Assembly (NCBI GenBank): GCA_964470285.1
Contig: CAYYBZ010000007.1
Span: forward strand, 1 to 20,333
Reading direction: 5' to 3'
Source of the DNA: CAYYBZ01 sp964470285 [NCBI: uncultured Oligoflexia bacterium]
Lineage (GTDB): Bacteria; Bdellovibrionota_G; CAYYBZ01
Length of the DNA: 20,333 bases
Shown here: positions 7,035 through 15,600 of the stretch, piece by piece
Position numbering within the stretch: the first letter of the stretch is position 1
Layout: every line of letters begins with the position of its first letter
Translations under genes and position numbers: made by a program
Notes under the pieces: model-generated
What the model saw: only the letters and a program-made list of their open reading frames with translations
Databases searched by the model: none
What the model was told of the DNA's origin: nothing

Positions 7035-7102
7035 CTATGCTTCTTTTAGAACTTTTCTTGAGATATTGCAAGCAGCACACTTGCGATTTGGGGGTTTCAG
7101 AT

Positions 7103-7134
7103 TTATGTATATGCATATTTATACATATACATAA
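7103..7134. repeat. AT-rich inverted repeat
   Basis: TTATGTATATG and CATATACATAA form a perfect 11-bp inverted repeat around a 10-base loop. It directly abuts the terminator stem to its right. It could be an operator or simply an AT-rich cruciform; nothing in the sequence decides. Confidence 0.55.
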
Positions 7135-7164
7135 AAATAGCCCGACTTTAGTCGGGCTATTTTT
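7133..7164. terminator. Strong bidirectional Rho-independent terminator
   Basis: A 14-bp perfect stem (AAAAATAGCCCGAC / GTCGGGCTATTTTT) closes a TTTA loop. A GC core is flanked by A/U tracts, so the stem can terminate in both directions. It lies 60 bases beyond the stop of the Gly/Arg-rich exported protein gene and is the natural end of the leftward ars-region transcript. It also insulates that region from the pilin cluster. Confidence 0.9.
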
Positions 7165-7223
7165 CCTTCACCTGCCGGTACTACTTTTAATCGAACCCTC
7201 TGTATAAGGTCATTGGCACTCTG

Positions 7224-7829
7224 TTACTTGTTGTCGTTTTTCGAATCGTCGGTCTTCTTAGTGGATTTCACACTCTCAACCTTGTCAGCGGGATATTTAT
7301 TCTTTGGGTCTGCCGAATAACCGAAATTGGAGTTCTGATACCAGAATGCACCTCTGGCTCTGCCTCTTCTCCAGCCGCTCCACACCGGAAAGCCGCCTTT
7401 ATCCCTTAACACCAGAGTTTCATCGCCTTTTTTAATCTCTGCAGCGATTACAGCGGGCTTATCGTTATAGGTTATTTTTGATCCGGTAACTTTTATCTTG
7501 TCCTTTACCTTAAGCTCGTTCTCCTGGTTTTCGATAAACCAGCCCGGGCCAAGATGCACTGGAATCTCTTCCTCGTCAGTCTTTACAATGATATGTATAC
7601 CGTAATTCATTCCTTTAAATGGCGTTATCTTTTCAATCTTAAGAATTGAACCCTCTAAGGTTTCAACCGTTGCAGGGCTATACATTCTCCCGTAATTTGT
7701 GCCCATGCCCCAGCCGCCGCCGCTACCGCCGCCCCGGCGACCTCTTCCCATGCCTCTTTGCGCAAACGCTTCGCCCGTTAACGCCAAGGCTAACAGGGCG
7801 ATAATGGAAAAACTTAATACTCTTTTCAT
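7224..7829 (-). CDS. Exported Gly/Arg-rich protein with a beta-barrel-like core, unknown function
   Basis: A 201-residue precursor. The signal peptide is cleaved after AFA (about residue 23), giving a periplasmic or surface product. A Gly/Arg/Met-rich stretch (24-45) comes first. A compact beta-rich domain (about 53-145) with VHLGPGWFIENQ, IKVTGSKIT and KPAVIAAEIKKGDETL follows, suggesting an OB-fold-like barrel. The sequence ends in a Lys/Asp-rich low-complexity tail. Similar LGPGWFIxNQ proteins are, as far as I recall, annotated only as hypothetical or putative DNA-binding proteins in anaerobic Proteobacteria, and I assign no role. GGAGG lies eight bases before the ATG. It lies downstream of acr3 with its own candidate promoter and is followed by the strong terminator. 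Confidence 0.75.
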   Translation of the reverse strand: MKRVLSFSIIALLALALTGEAFAQRGMGRGRRGGGSGGGWGMGTNYGRMYSPATVETLEGSILKIEKITPFKGMNYGIHIIVKTDEEEIPVHLGPGWFIENQENELKVKDKIKVTGSKITYNDKPAVIAAEIKKGDETLVLRDKGGFPVWSGWRRGRARGAFWYQNSNFGYSADPKNKYPADKVESVKSTKKTDDSKNDNK

Positions 7830-7856
7830 AAAACTTCCTCCGTATTGAATTTGTAA

Positions 7857-7886
7857 TTTATATACTTAGACACGTTTAAATCACAA
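7857..7886 (-). promoter_or_regulatory. Candidate promoter for the Gly/Arg-rich exported protein
   Basis: On the minus strand TTGTGA (7886-7881) and TATAAA (7862-7857) are separated by 18 bases, in the 119-base gap between acr3 and this gene. The fit is moderate. Read-through from acr3 is also possible because no terminator is visible in the gap. Confidence 0.3.
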
Positions 7887-7948
7887 AAGTTAAATTTTAT
7901 TTAGAATAAAAAATCTTAACCGTTGCGTTATCGTTTTAGCTTTAATAT

Positions 7949-9127
7949 TCAAATGGTTGCCTTTTTAAACCATCCTTGGGTTCTTAAACTGATTTTTACA
8001 AGCAAAAGCATAACAGGGACCTCGATCAGTACTCCTACAACAGTAGCTAAGGCAGCACCTGACGAGAGACCGAACAGCATTGTCGCCGTAGCGATTGCAA
8101 CTTCAAAATGATTGGACGCTCCTATCATAGCGGAAGGAGCCGCATCCTCATATGAAAGTTTGAGCAGTTTGGCCAGCCCATAACCCAGTCCGAATATCAA
8201 ACAGGTCTGTATAAACAGAGGAATAGCTATCCAAAGTATAGTCAGGGGATTACCAAGAATAACATCGCCCTTGAAAGAAAAAAGCAATATTAAAGTTATC
8301 AACAAAGCAGAAATTGTTATAGGGGTTAAAACTCCTACAAATTTTTCTTTAAACCAGTCCAAACCCTTTGTTTTGACTATTAACCTCCGTGAGACGTAAC
8401 CTGCAATCAAAGGGAGGGCTACATATATACCTATTGATAAAAGAAGCGCCTGCCAGGGAACCGGCAGCTTTCCTACTCCGAGAAGAAATCCTCCAAGCAC
8501 TCCATAGAGAATTAGCATGGTTAATGAATTAATCGCTACCATTACAAGCGTATGCCCGTCATTGCCTTTTGCTAGAAATCCCCATACCAAAACCATTGCC
8601 GTACAGGGAGCTATTCCAAGGAGAATGCATCCGGCAAGATAGCTTCTCCATAGAGGCACTTCAAGCATTTTTACTCCGTCAATAGCGACAACTTTTCCGG
8701 CTCCGTAAACGGCTCCGAGGGGAAGATCAAGACCGAACGGCATTTTGACCAGATCCTTTGCTTCCTCTCCAATAAACTGATGGAAGATTACTCCCAGAAA
8801 CAATATCGCTATCGCATACATGGTAAAGGGTTTGATCGCCCAATTTATAAAAAGAGTCAGTCCGACGGGTTTTACGCTTTTACCTGCCTTAATTACCTCT
8901 GCAAAATCTATCTTGACCATAATCGGATACATCATGAAAAAGAGACAAATTGCAATGGGGATTGACACAACAGGTGCGCCGCCCACATTAATGGCCATTC
9001 CGTCAAGTGATTTCGCCACTCCGGGAGCAAGTTTTCCCAGAAGAATCCCTACAATGATACATAAGAAAACCCACACGGTCAGATATCTTTCAAAAAAACC
9101 CATTGCCTTTTTTGAATTGCCTTCCAT
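7949..9127 (-). CDS. acr3: Acr3-family arsenite efflux permease
   Basis: A 392-residue polytopic membrane protein with about ten hydrophobic segments. Acr3 (also called ArsB in some genomes) exports arsenite as the last step of arsenate detoxification, driven by the proton gradient. Family signatures are clear. C175 lies in [13 protein letters not shown], the conserved cysteine region needed for As(III) transport, and near the end [18 protein letters not shown] carries the conserved glutamate. A stretch of roughly 35 residues before the cysteine helix (about 117-158, containing [12 protein letters not shown]) appears longer than in typical short Acr3 proteins. It is the last gene of the arsR-arsC-arsC-acr3 unit. 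Its AGGAG ribosome site overlaps the stop of the preceding arsC, indicating tight coupling. Confidence 0.93.
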   Translation of the reverse strand: MEGNSKKAMGFFERYLTVWVFLCIIVGILLGKLAPGVAKSLDGMAINVGGAPVVSIPIAICLFFMMYPIMVKIDFAEVIKAGKSVKPVGLTLFINWAIKPFTMYAIAILFLGVIFHQFIGEEAKDLVKMPFGLDLPLGAVYGAGKVVAIDGVKMLEVPLWRSYLAGCILLGIAPCTAMVLVWGFLAKGNDGHTLVMVAINSLTMLILYGVLGGFLLGVGKLPVPWQALLLSIGIYVALPLIAGYVSRRLIVKTKGLDWFKEKFVGVLTPITISALLITLILLFSFKGDVILGNPLTILWIAIPLFIQTCLIFGLGYGLAKLLKLSYEDAAPSAMIGASNHFEVAIATATMLFGLSSGAALATVVGVLIEVPVMLLLVKISLRTQGWFKKATI

Positions 9128-9138
9128 TAAATCATCTC

Positions 9139-9585
9139 CTACCTGTTGTTTAGTGATTCGGGTAAGGATTTTACAAAATCCCTTATTTCATCCCTTACTT
9201 TTCGGTAACAATTAAGTTTGTCCTCATGATTATCATACTTTTCTGAAAGCCTTGGGGGATCATCGAAGCCTTTGTGTATCATCTTGGCCTTTCCCGGAAA
9301 ATAAGGACATGTCTCATGGGCATGATCGCAAACGGTCACTACATAATCAAAATCTATGTTCATAACTTCGTCTAAATGCTTTGAGCGGTGCCCTCTAATA
9401 TCGACTCCTGCTTCTTTCATGACTTTCACTGCATTTTCATTTAATCCGTGTACATCCAGCCCTGCCGAATACGGCTCAATAAGGTCGGCTTTTAAGTGCC
9501 TGGCCCAACCCTCGGCCATCTGGCTTCTGCAGGAATTACCTGTACACAGAAATAGAATTTTCAGTTTTTCGTTTTTAGCGGGCAT
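9139..9585 (-). CDS. arsC: Thioredoxin-linked arsenate reductase
   Basis: A 148-residue cytoplasmic protein of the low-molecular-weight tyrosine phosphatase fold. It reduces arsenate to arsenite using a thioredoxin-recycled cysteine relay. The P-loop is C14-TGNSC-R20 (CX5R). The two relay cysteines are C86 and C93 ([10 protein letters not shown]), spaced as in the Staphylococcus ArsC (Cys10/82/89). FDDPP (107-111) supplies the catalytic aspartate. Length is normal and all key residues are present, so the enzyme should be active. GGGAG lies seven bases before the ATG. It sits between a paralogue and acr3, supplying the arsenite that Acr3 exports. Confidence 0.93.
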   Translation of the reverse strand: MPAKNEKLKILFLCTGNSCRSQMAEGWARHLKADLIEPYSAGLDVHGLNENAVKVMKEAGVDIRGHRSKHLDEVMNIDFDYVVTVCDHAHETCPYFPGKAKMIHKGFDDPPRLSEKYDNHEDKLNCYRKVRDEIRDFVKSLPESLNNR

Positions 9586-9587
9586 TT

Positions 9588-10037
9588 TTACTCCCGTGTA
9601 AGCTTAGCTATAAATTCTTTTACAAGTCTTTCTATTTCATCCCTTGTATTACGGAAAACCTCTAATTTTTGTTCCTCGGATCCCCTAAAGGCTGCCGGAT
9701 CCTGAAGCGGCCATGAAAGCGCGTTCGGTACGACAGGATAAATAACAGGACATTCTTTTTCAGCTCCCTCGCAAACAAAGATTACATACATGAAGCTTTC
9801 TTTACCCAGAAATTTATCCACGGATTTAGATACCTGAGATGAAATATCTATCCCCTTTTCAGACATGACCTTAACGGCAATAGGGTTAACCGAGGATGAT
9901 TCAAGCCCTGCACTGTATGGCTCAAATTTATCCCCTGCCAGTTCTCTTAAAAAAGCCTCCGCCATCTGCGACCTGCATGAGTTTTCAGAGCACAGAAAAA
10001 GTACATTTATTTTTTTCCCTTTAATCGGCGTCTGCAT
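9588..10037 (-). CDS. Second ArsC-type (LMW phosphatase family) reductase, divergent P-loop
   Basis: From the ATG chosen here the protein has 149 residues. That ATG has a near-perfect AGGAGG four bases upstream, better than a TTG seven codons earlier that lacks one. The P-loop is C16-SENSC-R22 (CX5R). C89 and C96 (VCEGAEKECP) sit at relay-like spacing, and an aspartate-proline (D113-P) follows. It therefore looks like a functional thiol-relay arsenate reductase. It differs from its neighbour in the P-loop (SENS for TGNS) and in the WPLQDPAAF region. It may have another substrate or redox partner, or be a redundant ArsC. Its start overlaps the arsR end by 31 bases, so translation is probably coupled. 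Confidence 0.85.
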   Translation of the reverse strand: MQTPIKGKKINVLFLCSENSCRSQMAEAFLRELAGDKFEPYSAGLESSSVNPIAVKVMSEKGIDISSQVSKSVDKFLGKESFMYVIFVCEGAEKECPVIYPVVPNALSWPLQDPAAFRGSEEQKLEVFRNTRDEIERLVKEFIAKLTRE

Positions 10038-10378
10038 AATTCCTCCTGATCTATGCAAATAATCCGTTTTATAAGCTCTCTGTCATTTAAGACTCTCTCA
10101 TCCTGACCTATTGCAGATTTTAAAAGTTCAATCGATTTTTTGACCATGTTTGAGGAGCTTTTCGCTGACAGGCTGTAATATATCCATCGGCCGTCTTTTC
10201 GGCTTTTAACCAAAGAGGCGTTTCTTAATATAAGCATGTGCTTTGAAACGGTAGAGGGAGCCAGTTTCAATAGTTCGGTTATCTGGCACACGCAGAGCTC
10301 ACCCTTAATAAGCCCCATAACTATTCTCACCCGGTTTATATCGGAGAGGGCCTTGGTTATTTTTATAAGTTCTTCCAT
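10007..10378 (-). CDS. arsR: ArsR-family arsenite-responsive repressor
   Basis: A 123-residue winged-helix repressor, the first gene of the ars unit. It shows the ArsR/SmtB layout. The As(III) site is ELC29-V-C31 in the alpha-3 helix, like the ELCVC motif of the plasmid R773 repressor. A recognition helix follows (LAPSTVSKHMLILR, 39-52), then the wing (KDGRWIYYSL). Two more cysteines (C108, C115) lie in the basic C-terminal tail and could supply a third ligand; this is inference. In the family, arsenite binding to the cysteines releases the repressor. A palindromic operator lies directly upstream, so autoregulation is expected. The ATG has an AAGG ribosome site that lies inside the operator. 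Confidence 0.93.
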   Translation of the reverse strand: MEELIKITKALSDINRVRIVMGLIKGELCVCQITELLKLAPSTVSKHMLILRNASLVKSRKDGRWIYYSLSAKSSSNMVKKSIELLKSAIGQDERVLNDRELIKRIICIDQEELCRRRLKGKK

Positions 10379-10383
10379 ATGCC

Positions 10384-10411
10384 TTATATTTCGTTATATG
10401 GCGAAATATAA
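10384..10411. promoter_or_regulatory. Probable ArsR operator, perfect 10-bp inverted repeat
   Basis: TTATATTTCG and CGAAATATAA are exact reverse complements separated by eight bases. The repeat starts six bases upstream of the arsR ATG and covers the -10 element and predicted transcription start of the ars promoter. A bound dimer would block initiation. Size and position fit ArsR/SmtB operators; binding is inferred. Confidence 0.8.
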
Positions 10412-10436
10412 TAATTACTTAAACAAACCGTGTCAA
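10408..10436 (-). promoter_or_regulatory. Sigma-70 promoter of the ars operon
   Basis: Minus strand: a consensus TTGACA (10436-10431), a spacer of exactly 17 bases, then TATTAT (10413-10408). Transcription should start near 10401, about 22 bases before the arsR ATG. The operator overlaps the -10 and start. This is the strongest promoter match in the window. Confidence 0.85.
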
Positions 10437-10492
10437 GAGCTTATTTTTAATCGATTTATTCGTTCATCTTTCCGTTCTTTAGCCGCTTCCGG

Positions 10493-11677
10493 CTAACGCA
10501 CTTCGCCGGTTTTAGAGAAAAATACCTTTTCGTCTTTATGGAACACCTTGCCCTGGATCTTTTGGGTCTCATCAATGGTTCCTCTGCTAACTTTGCCGTT
10601 ACGATAGAACTCTAAATATGTTCCGGCCTTGAAAGCAATACCGTGAAACTTAGTATTTTTTAAAAGTGTGCCGCTGTGAACATTTCCATCTTTAAAAAAT
10701 GAGACCTGACTGCCGCCTTTAAGGGTGATTCCCGCGACTGTTGTATTTTTACAAAGAGTTCCGGTAATGACCCGGCTATTTTCATAAAATGCGATTTTAT
10801 GACCTGCTTTAAACTCGATGCCTTGCTTTATTATATTTTCGCTTAAAACCCCGCTTTTCACTTTACCGTCAGGATGAAACTTTATTGCGCCTCCGCCTTT
10901 AAGGGCTGTTCCCTGAATCATTGCGTCCCGCGAAAGTGTTCCTGCGCTAAATTTACCGTTTTCATGATATCCAAACGATCTTCCTGCCTTCAACTCCATG
11001 CCTTCAATTACATGATCTTTATAAAAAACCGCGCCTTCAATTACACCGTTTGCATACATTCCCAGAAAAGAATCCCCCTTTAGAGGCAATCCTCTAAAGG
11101 AGGTATTCTTCAGAAGAATACCCCTTCTAAAATTTCCATTGTCATAAAATAATATCTCTTCACCACCCTTAAAATAAACGCCCATTATCTTAGTGTCTTT
11201 CGCCGTTATTCCCATAAAAACCTTTCCGTTTTCATGCAGATGAATGGTCGTTTCGCCTTTAAATTTCACCTTCTGCAATACGGTATCCCGGGCAAGTACC
11301 CCAAAAGATACACGCCCGTTTGCAGTAAAACTTAAGATATCCAGAGGTTTGCTTCTGAATGTAATACCCTGAAACACCGAATCTTTTGCCAAATTAACAA
11401 AATCTATGCTGCCGTTCTCTTTAAAATTAATCTCTGTATTTGCTTCAAATCTTATACCCTGGACCTCACAATCCTTCGCCAAAGTACCATAATGAATTCT
11501 ACCGTTTTCATATTTTGTTAAACCTTTCTCATTGTAAAAGATACCCTTTATTACGACTGTTTGTTCTTCCGCCAATGCTGATACTGAATATGTAAGGAAA
11601 ACAAAGGATAGCAGATAAATAACTCTGAATGATGGTTCTTTCCAGAAAGGCAGTTTTTTGTTAAATATCCTAAGCAT
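10493..11677 (-). CDS. Exported protein of about eleven 30-residue MORN-like repeats
   Basis: From the ATG chosen here the protein has 394 residues; a TTG start 22 codons earlier is open but has no ribosome site and would place the hydrophobic segment deep inside. The signal sequence has a basic n-region (1-18), a hydrophobic core (19-33) and likely cleavage after SALA near 36. From about residue 45 to the end the chain is built of roughly 30-residue repeats of the form GIxFKAGxxIxFxENGKVxxGTLxKDTxIQ: eleven full copies and one partial. The ENGKV/GTL pattern recalls MORN-type repeats, and a beta-solenoid is likely. Function is unknown; a periplasmic or surface scaffold is possible. It lies 40 bases after the dehydrogenase gene, so it is probably co-transcribed. 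It ends just before the ars promoter. Confidence 0.75.
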   Translation of the reverse strand: MLRIFNKKLPFWKEPSFRVIYLLSFVFLTYSVSALAEEQTVVIKGIFYNEKGLTKYENGRIHYGTLAKDCEVQGIRFEANTEINFKENGSIDFVNLAKDSVFQGITFRSKPLDILSFTANGRVSFGVLARDTVLQKVKFKGETTIHLHENGKVFMGITAKDTKIMGVYFKGGEEILFYDNGNFRRGILLKNTSFRGLPLKGDSFLGMYANGVIEGAVFYKDHVIEGMELKAGRSFGYHENGKFSAGTLSRDAMIQGTALKGGGAIKFHPDGKVKSGVLSENIIKQGIEFKAGHKIAFYENSRVITGTLCKNTTVAGITLKGGSQVSFFKDGNVHSGTLLKNTKFHGIAFKAGTYLEFYRNGKVSRGTIDETQKIQGKVFHKDEKVFFSKTGEVR

Positions 11678-11717
11678 GTTGTTTGCAAAACCCAATGCGG
11701 CAACACATTTTGAAAAC

Positions 11718-12485
11718 TTAACGAGAAGTATAGCCACCGTCAATTACCAGCTCACTGCCGGTAACAAATTTAGATTCGTCCGAAGCAAGGTAGACTATCC
11801 CGTAACCTATATCGTCAGGCTCTCCTACATGTCCGATCGGGTGAAGACTATCAAGTGCTTTTCGCCCCTCAGAAACATCTCCCTGCGATTTTAAATAATC
11901 CTCCACAAGGGGGGTCCATATAAAACCCGGATGAACGGAATTTACCCTTATTTTATCCTTCGCATAAATCAAGGCGTCAGTCTTAGTCATGAGTCTAACG
12001 GCTCCCTTAGAAGCATGGTAAGGGGGTATGTCAGGTGCACTTATCAAACCGTATATCGACGATAAATTTATGATGCTTCCGCCGCCAAGCTTTTTCATAA
12101 AAGGAATCGCATATTTTGTACAGAAAAAGACCCCTTTTACGTTGATATTCATGACCTTATCCCATTCGGTTTCTGACAACTCATGGGTCGGTTTGTCTGA
12201 CCCGGCAATTCCTGCGTTGTTTACAAGTACGTTTATTTTGCCGAAAGATTTGTTGATAGATTCAAATGTGGCTTTTACCTCTGATTCCTTTGAAACATCC
12301 ATATGCCAAAACTGGGCGACACCGTCAAAACCCTTGATTTCATCCACAAGTTTCTTTCCTTCGTTATCCAGTATGTCAGTCACGGCGACTTTTGCGCCTT
12401 CCTTCGCCATTAATTTAGAGGCCGATTTACCTATTCCCAGTGAAGCACCTGTCACTACGACAACTTTATCTTTTAATCTCTTCAT
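11718..12485 (-). CDS. Short-chain dehydrogenase/reductase (classical SDR)
   Basis: A 255-residue cytoplasmic NAD(P)-dependent oxidoreductase with all classical SDR elements. The cofactor motif is TGASLGIG (12-19). An acidic residue (D37) ends the second strand, favouring NAD. NNAG lies at 89-92, the catalytic serine in NLSSIYG (about 143), and Y156-xxx-K160 completes the active site; the family C-terminal LVIDGGYT is present. This subfamily is often annotated as glucose 1-dehydrogenase or cyclopentanol dehydrogenase, but the substrate cannot be read from sequence. AGGAGG lies five bases before the ATG. It is 132 bases downstream of the RND gene, with no clear terminator between, and precedes the repeat protein. 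A role in arsenic metabolism is not indicated. Confidence 0.9.
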   Translation of the reverse strand: MKRLKDKVVVVTGASLGIGKSASKLMAKEGAKVAVTDILDNEGKKLVDEIKGFDGVAQFWHMDVSKESEVKATFESINKSFGKINVLVNNAGIAGSDKPTHELSETEWDKVMNINVKGVFFCTKYAIPFMKKLGGGSIINLSSIYGLISAPDIPPYHASKGAVRLMTKTDALIYAKDKIRVNSVHPGFIWTPLVEDYLKSQGDVSEGRKALDSLHPIGHVGEPDDIGYGIVYLASDESKFVTGSELVIDGGYTSR

Positions 12486-12617
12486 AAATACCTCCTTGAA
12501 AAAGATTTTCGGTTAAAGCTAATTAAGATTTATACGAAAAGCAATAGGAATATCTGATATGGCATTTTCATGCCGTTTCACTTAATACAAAAACCCGTGA
12601 TGCATTATTTTGAAATC

Positions 12618-15600
12618 TTACCTGTGAAACAGACTATAGACTGTAGGTATCACGAACAATATCAAAACTGCTGAAACCGAAAGACCGCCGACTACCGTTA
12701 TTGCAAGCGGTTTTAACATTTCGAGTCCCTCTCCCCATCCTAAAGCAAGCGGGGTCAATCCTGCTACAGTCGTAAAAGTAGTCATCAATACGGGCCTTAC
12801 CCTTAAAGTAGCACCTTCAACTATCGCATCGTAAAGGGAAAGCCGTCCTTCTTTACGCAGGTTGTTAATATACTGGACAATAACGATGGAATTGTTTACG
12901 GCGATCCCTACCAGAAGAATAAAACCGAGGAAAACCGTAGTCCCGAAAGAGGTACCCGTTATAAAAAGCAGCAACAACGCCCCCGTTAACGCCAAAGGCA
13001 ATGTGAACATTATTATCAAAGGATCGATCAATGAATCGTATTGAACCGCCATTACAACGAAAAGAAGAAAAATCGCAAGGGCTATGACAATGATTAACTG
13101 AAGATTAGATTCCTTTGCCGCCTCCTCTTCTCCGCCGTATTCTAAAGTATATCCCGCAGGCAGGCTGAATTTGGCAATCCGTTCTTTTATCTCATCTGTA
13201 ATTTTACCCACATTTTTTCCCTGGGCATCGCCCATGACGCTGATCAGGCGCACCTGGTTCTCCCTGTCTATCTGCACAGGCCCTTCAGACATGGAAACTT
13301 TCGCGACCTCTTTGAGCTTAACTTTAACCCCGCTTTTGGGGTAAAGGAGAATATTCTCAATTGCCTCTTTATTTGTAACAATCATCGGGTCCGCTAAAAC
13401 CCTTATATCATAATCGATATTGTATTCCTTATCCGTAAACTGAGTGGAGACAAGACCTTCCACGGAAGTCGCTAAAACACCCGATAATTCCATGGCACTC
13501 AACCCGTAGTCGTTTAATTTTTCCCTTTTTAAAAATATATGAATCTCGGGCCTTGAGAAATCGACTGAAATATCAAGATTGGCCAGGCCTTCAACATCAC
13601 TGATTTTATTTTTGATATCTCCGGCCAAATCAAACAGCGTCTTTAAATTATAGCCTTTAATTCGAATATCGATATCCGAAGTGGACGTTTTCTTAATACC
13701 CCTTAGAGGGGTCCGCATTATTTTTATTTCAGCTCCCTTTATCGGACTCTCTTTTAACTTCTTCTTAAGTTTTTTAATGACATCAGCGGTTGGTACGGGT
13801 CGTTTGGATTTCTCGGCCAGTTCAATAATTATGTCGGACTCGTTTGCCTTTTCGTAAATATTTCTCTTTTTCCAATATCCTCCTATCATTGAATATACGT
13901 TTTTGACCCCAGGCATAGTTTCTATAAGGACCTGAAGTTTTTCAACTACTACTGTTGTTTTTTCCAGCGCCGAACCGATCGGCAGTTTTACTTTAACGGT
14001 AATCTTGCCGTCGTCAATCTGGGGTAAAAACACCCTTCCCAGGGAACGGCTCGCAAAAAGGCTTAAGGCAAACAGCAAGATAACGGCAGAAAGAGTTACA
14101 GCCCTGTTTCTCAAAACAACTTTTATTAATCTTTTGTATAATCCTGTTATCTTTTCAATTATCTTTATGTTTAAACTTATTTTAACCGCCTTTTCATTTT
14201 TGGGCCTCAATAAATGCGCCGACAAAGCCGGTACAACGGTCAGGCTCACAAGAAGCGAGATAACAAAAGCGGCAGTCAGTGTTACGACCATGTCTCTGAA
14301 AAGCAGGGCGGCTATCCCCTGTATGAAGAAAAAAGGAAGTATCGCCGCCAGGTTTGTCAGGGTTGAGGCCATCAGCGCGCTTGAAACTTCCCTGCTTCCC
14401 TTATTTGCCGCAATGATAGGATCAACTGTATCCGTCTGATGCCTTGAGATATTCTCAAGCATAACGATTGAGTTATCAACCAGCATGCCTACTGCCAGCA
14501 CAAGCCCGCCGAGCGAAAAGATATTTAAGGTAACATCCGATAGCCCCAAAATAATAAAAGTCCCCAATATGCTTACCGGTATTGCGACCCCTATTACAAG
14601 GGTACGCCTTATGTTATAAAGGAAAAACCATATCATCATGACGGCTAAAATTCCCCCGATTATCGCTGTCATACCTACGTTGGAAATCGAGTTTTCGATG
14701 TAATAGGACTGGCTCGAGGCAACCGCATAATTCACATCACCCGGGATTACTTTCTTGATCTCGAGATCCTTAACGCGCGTGAGTATTTCGGAAACCACTT
14801 CAACCGTATTTGCGTTGGGTTGTTTTAAAAAACTCAAAATAACACACGGGTTACCGTTAAAACGGGTTAAAACCCTTTGCTCTTCAGATGAATCAAGCAC
14901 ACGGGCAACATCCTTAACCCTAATAAAACGACCCTCGCGATTGGCAATTATGACATTCTCAATTTCAGTAACATCTTTGAATTTAGCCAAAAGGCGCACG
15001 CTGTATTCCTTCCGGGTATCGGAAACTCTTCCCGACGGAAAATCGATATTTTCAGAGTCAAGGAGGCTGAGTATTTTTGCGGTTGAAAGCTCGTACTTCT
15101 GAACTTTCAGGCTGTCGAATATAACCTGAATCTCGCGTACCTTTCCCCCTGAGGTAACTACTGCACCCAAACCTGGAATTCCGAGAAAATAGTTGCTTAA
15201 ATCGTTCTCGCTCCAATCGCGTAATTTACGCTCATCCATCAAATCGGAAAAAAACGCCATATCGATTATCGGCAGCTGAGAGGGATCCGCCTTATAAATT
15301 TTAGGCTCTTCGGCGTCTTTGGGGAGCTGTGCTCTTACAAGATCGAGCTTTGCACGGGTATCGGCAAGGGCCACATCCATGTCCTTGCCGTATTCGAAAT
15401 ATACCTCAATGGATCCGTTACCTTCGATCGCCGAAGATACAACCTGTATTGCATCCTCGGTTGTTGCTACGCTTGTCTCGACCTTCTTTAATATGTTTTC
15501 CTCGATTTCCTCCGGGCTTGCCCCCTTCCAGTCCATAATGATACGTATCATCGGGTAAGTTATTCTCGGCAGCAGATCCACCGAAAGACCCGATAGAAAA

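Noticed and set aside
10038-10058. TTG start giving seven extra residues to the second ArsC-type protein
   Set aside because: The ATG at 10037 has AGGAGG at ideal distance; the TTG has no ribosome site and lies further inside arsR.
10479-10496. Hairpin TTAGCCG-CTTC-CGGCTAA at the end of the repeat-protein gene, considered as a terminator
   Set aside because: The stem is only seven base pairs, overlaps the stop codon, and has no T-tract on either side; too weak to call.
11678-11743. TTG start extending the repeat protein by 22 residues
   Set aside because: It overlaps the dehydrogenase gene, lacks a ribosome site, and would bury the signal peptide.
12486-12617. Gap between the RND and dehydrogenase genes, searched for a terminator or promoter
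   Set aside because: Only a 5-bp GGCAT/ATGCC stem and no good -35/-10 pair were seen, so nothing is called; the ribosome site of the dehydrogenase is clear.
14005-14439. Plus-strand open frame opposite the RND gene
   Set aside because: Antisense to the conserved transmembrane region of the pump; no domain or ribosome-site support.
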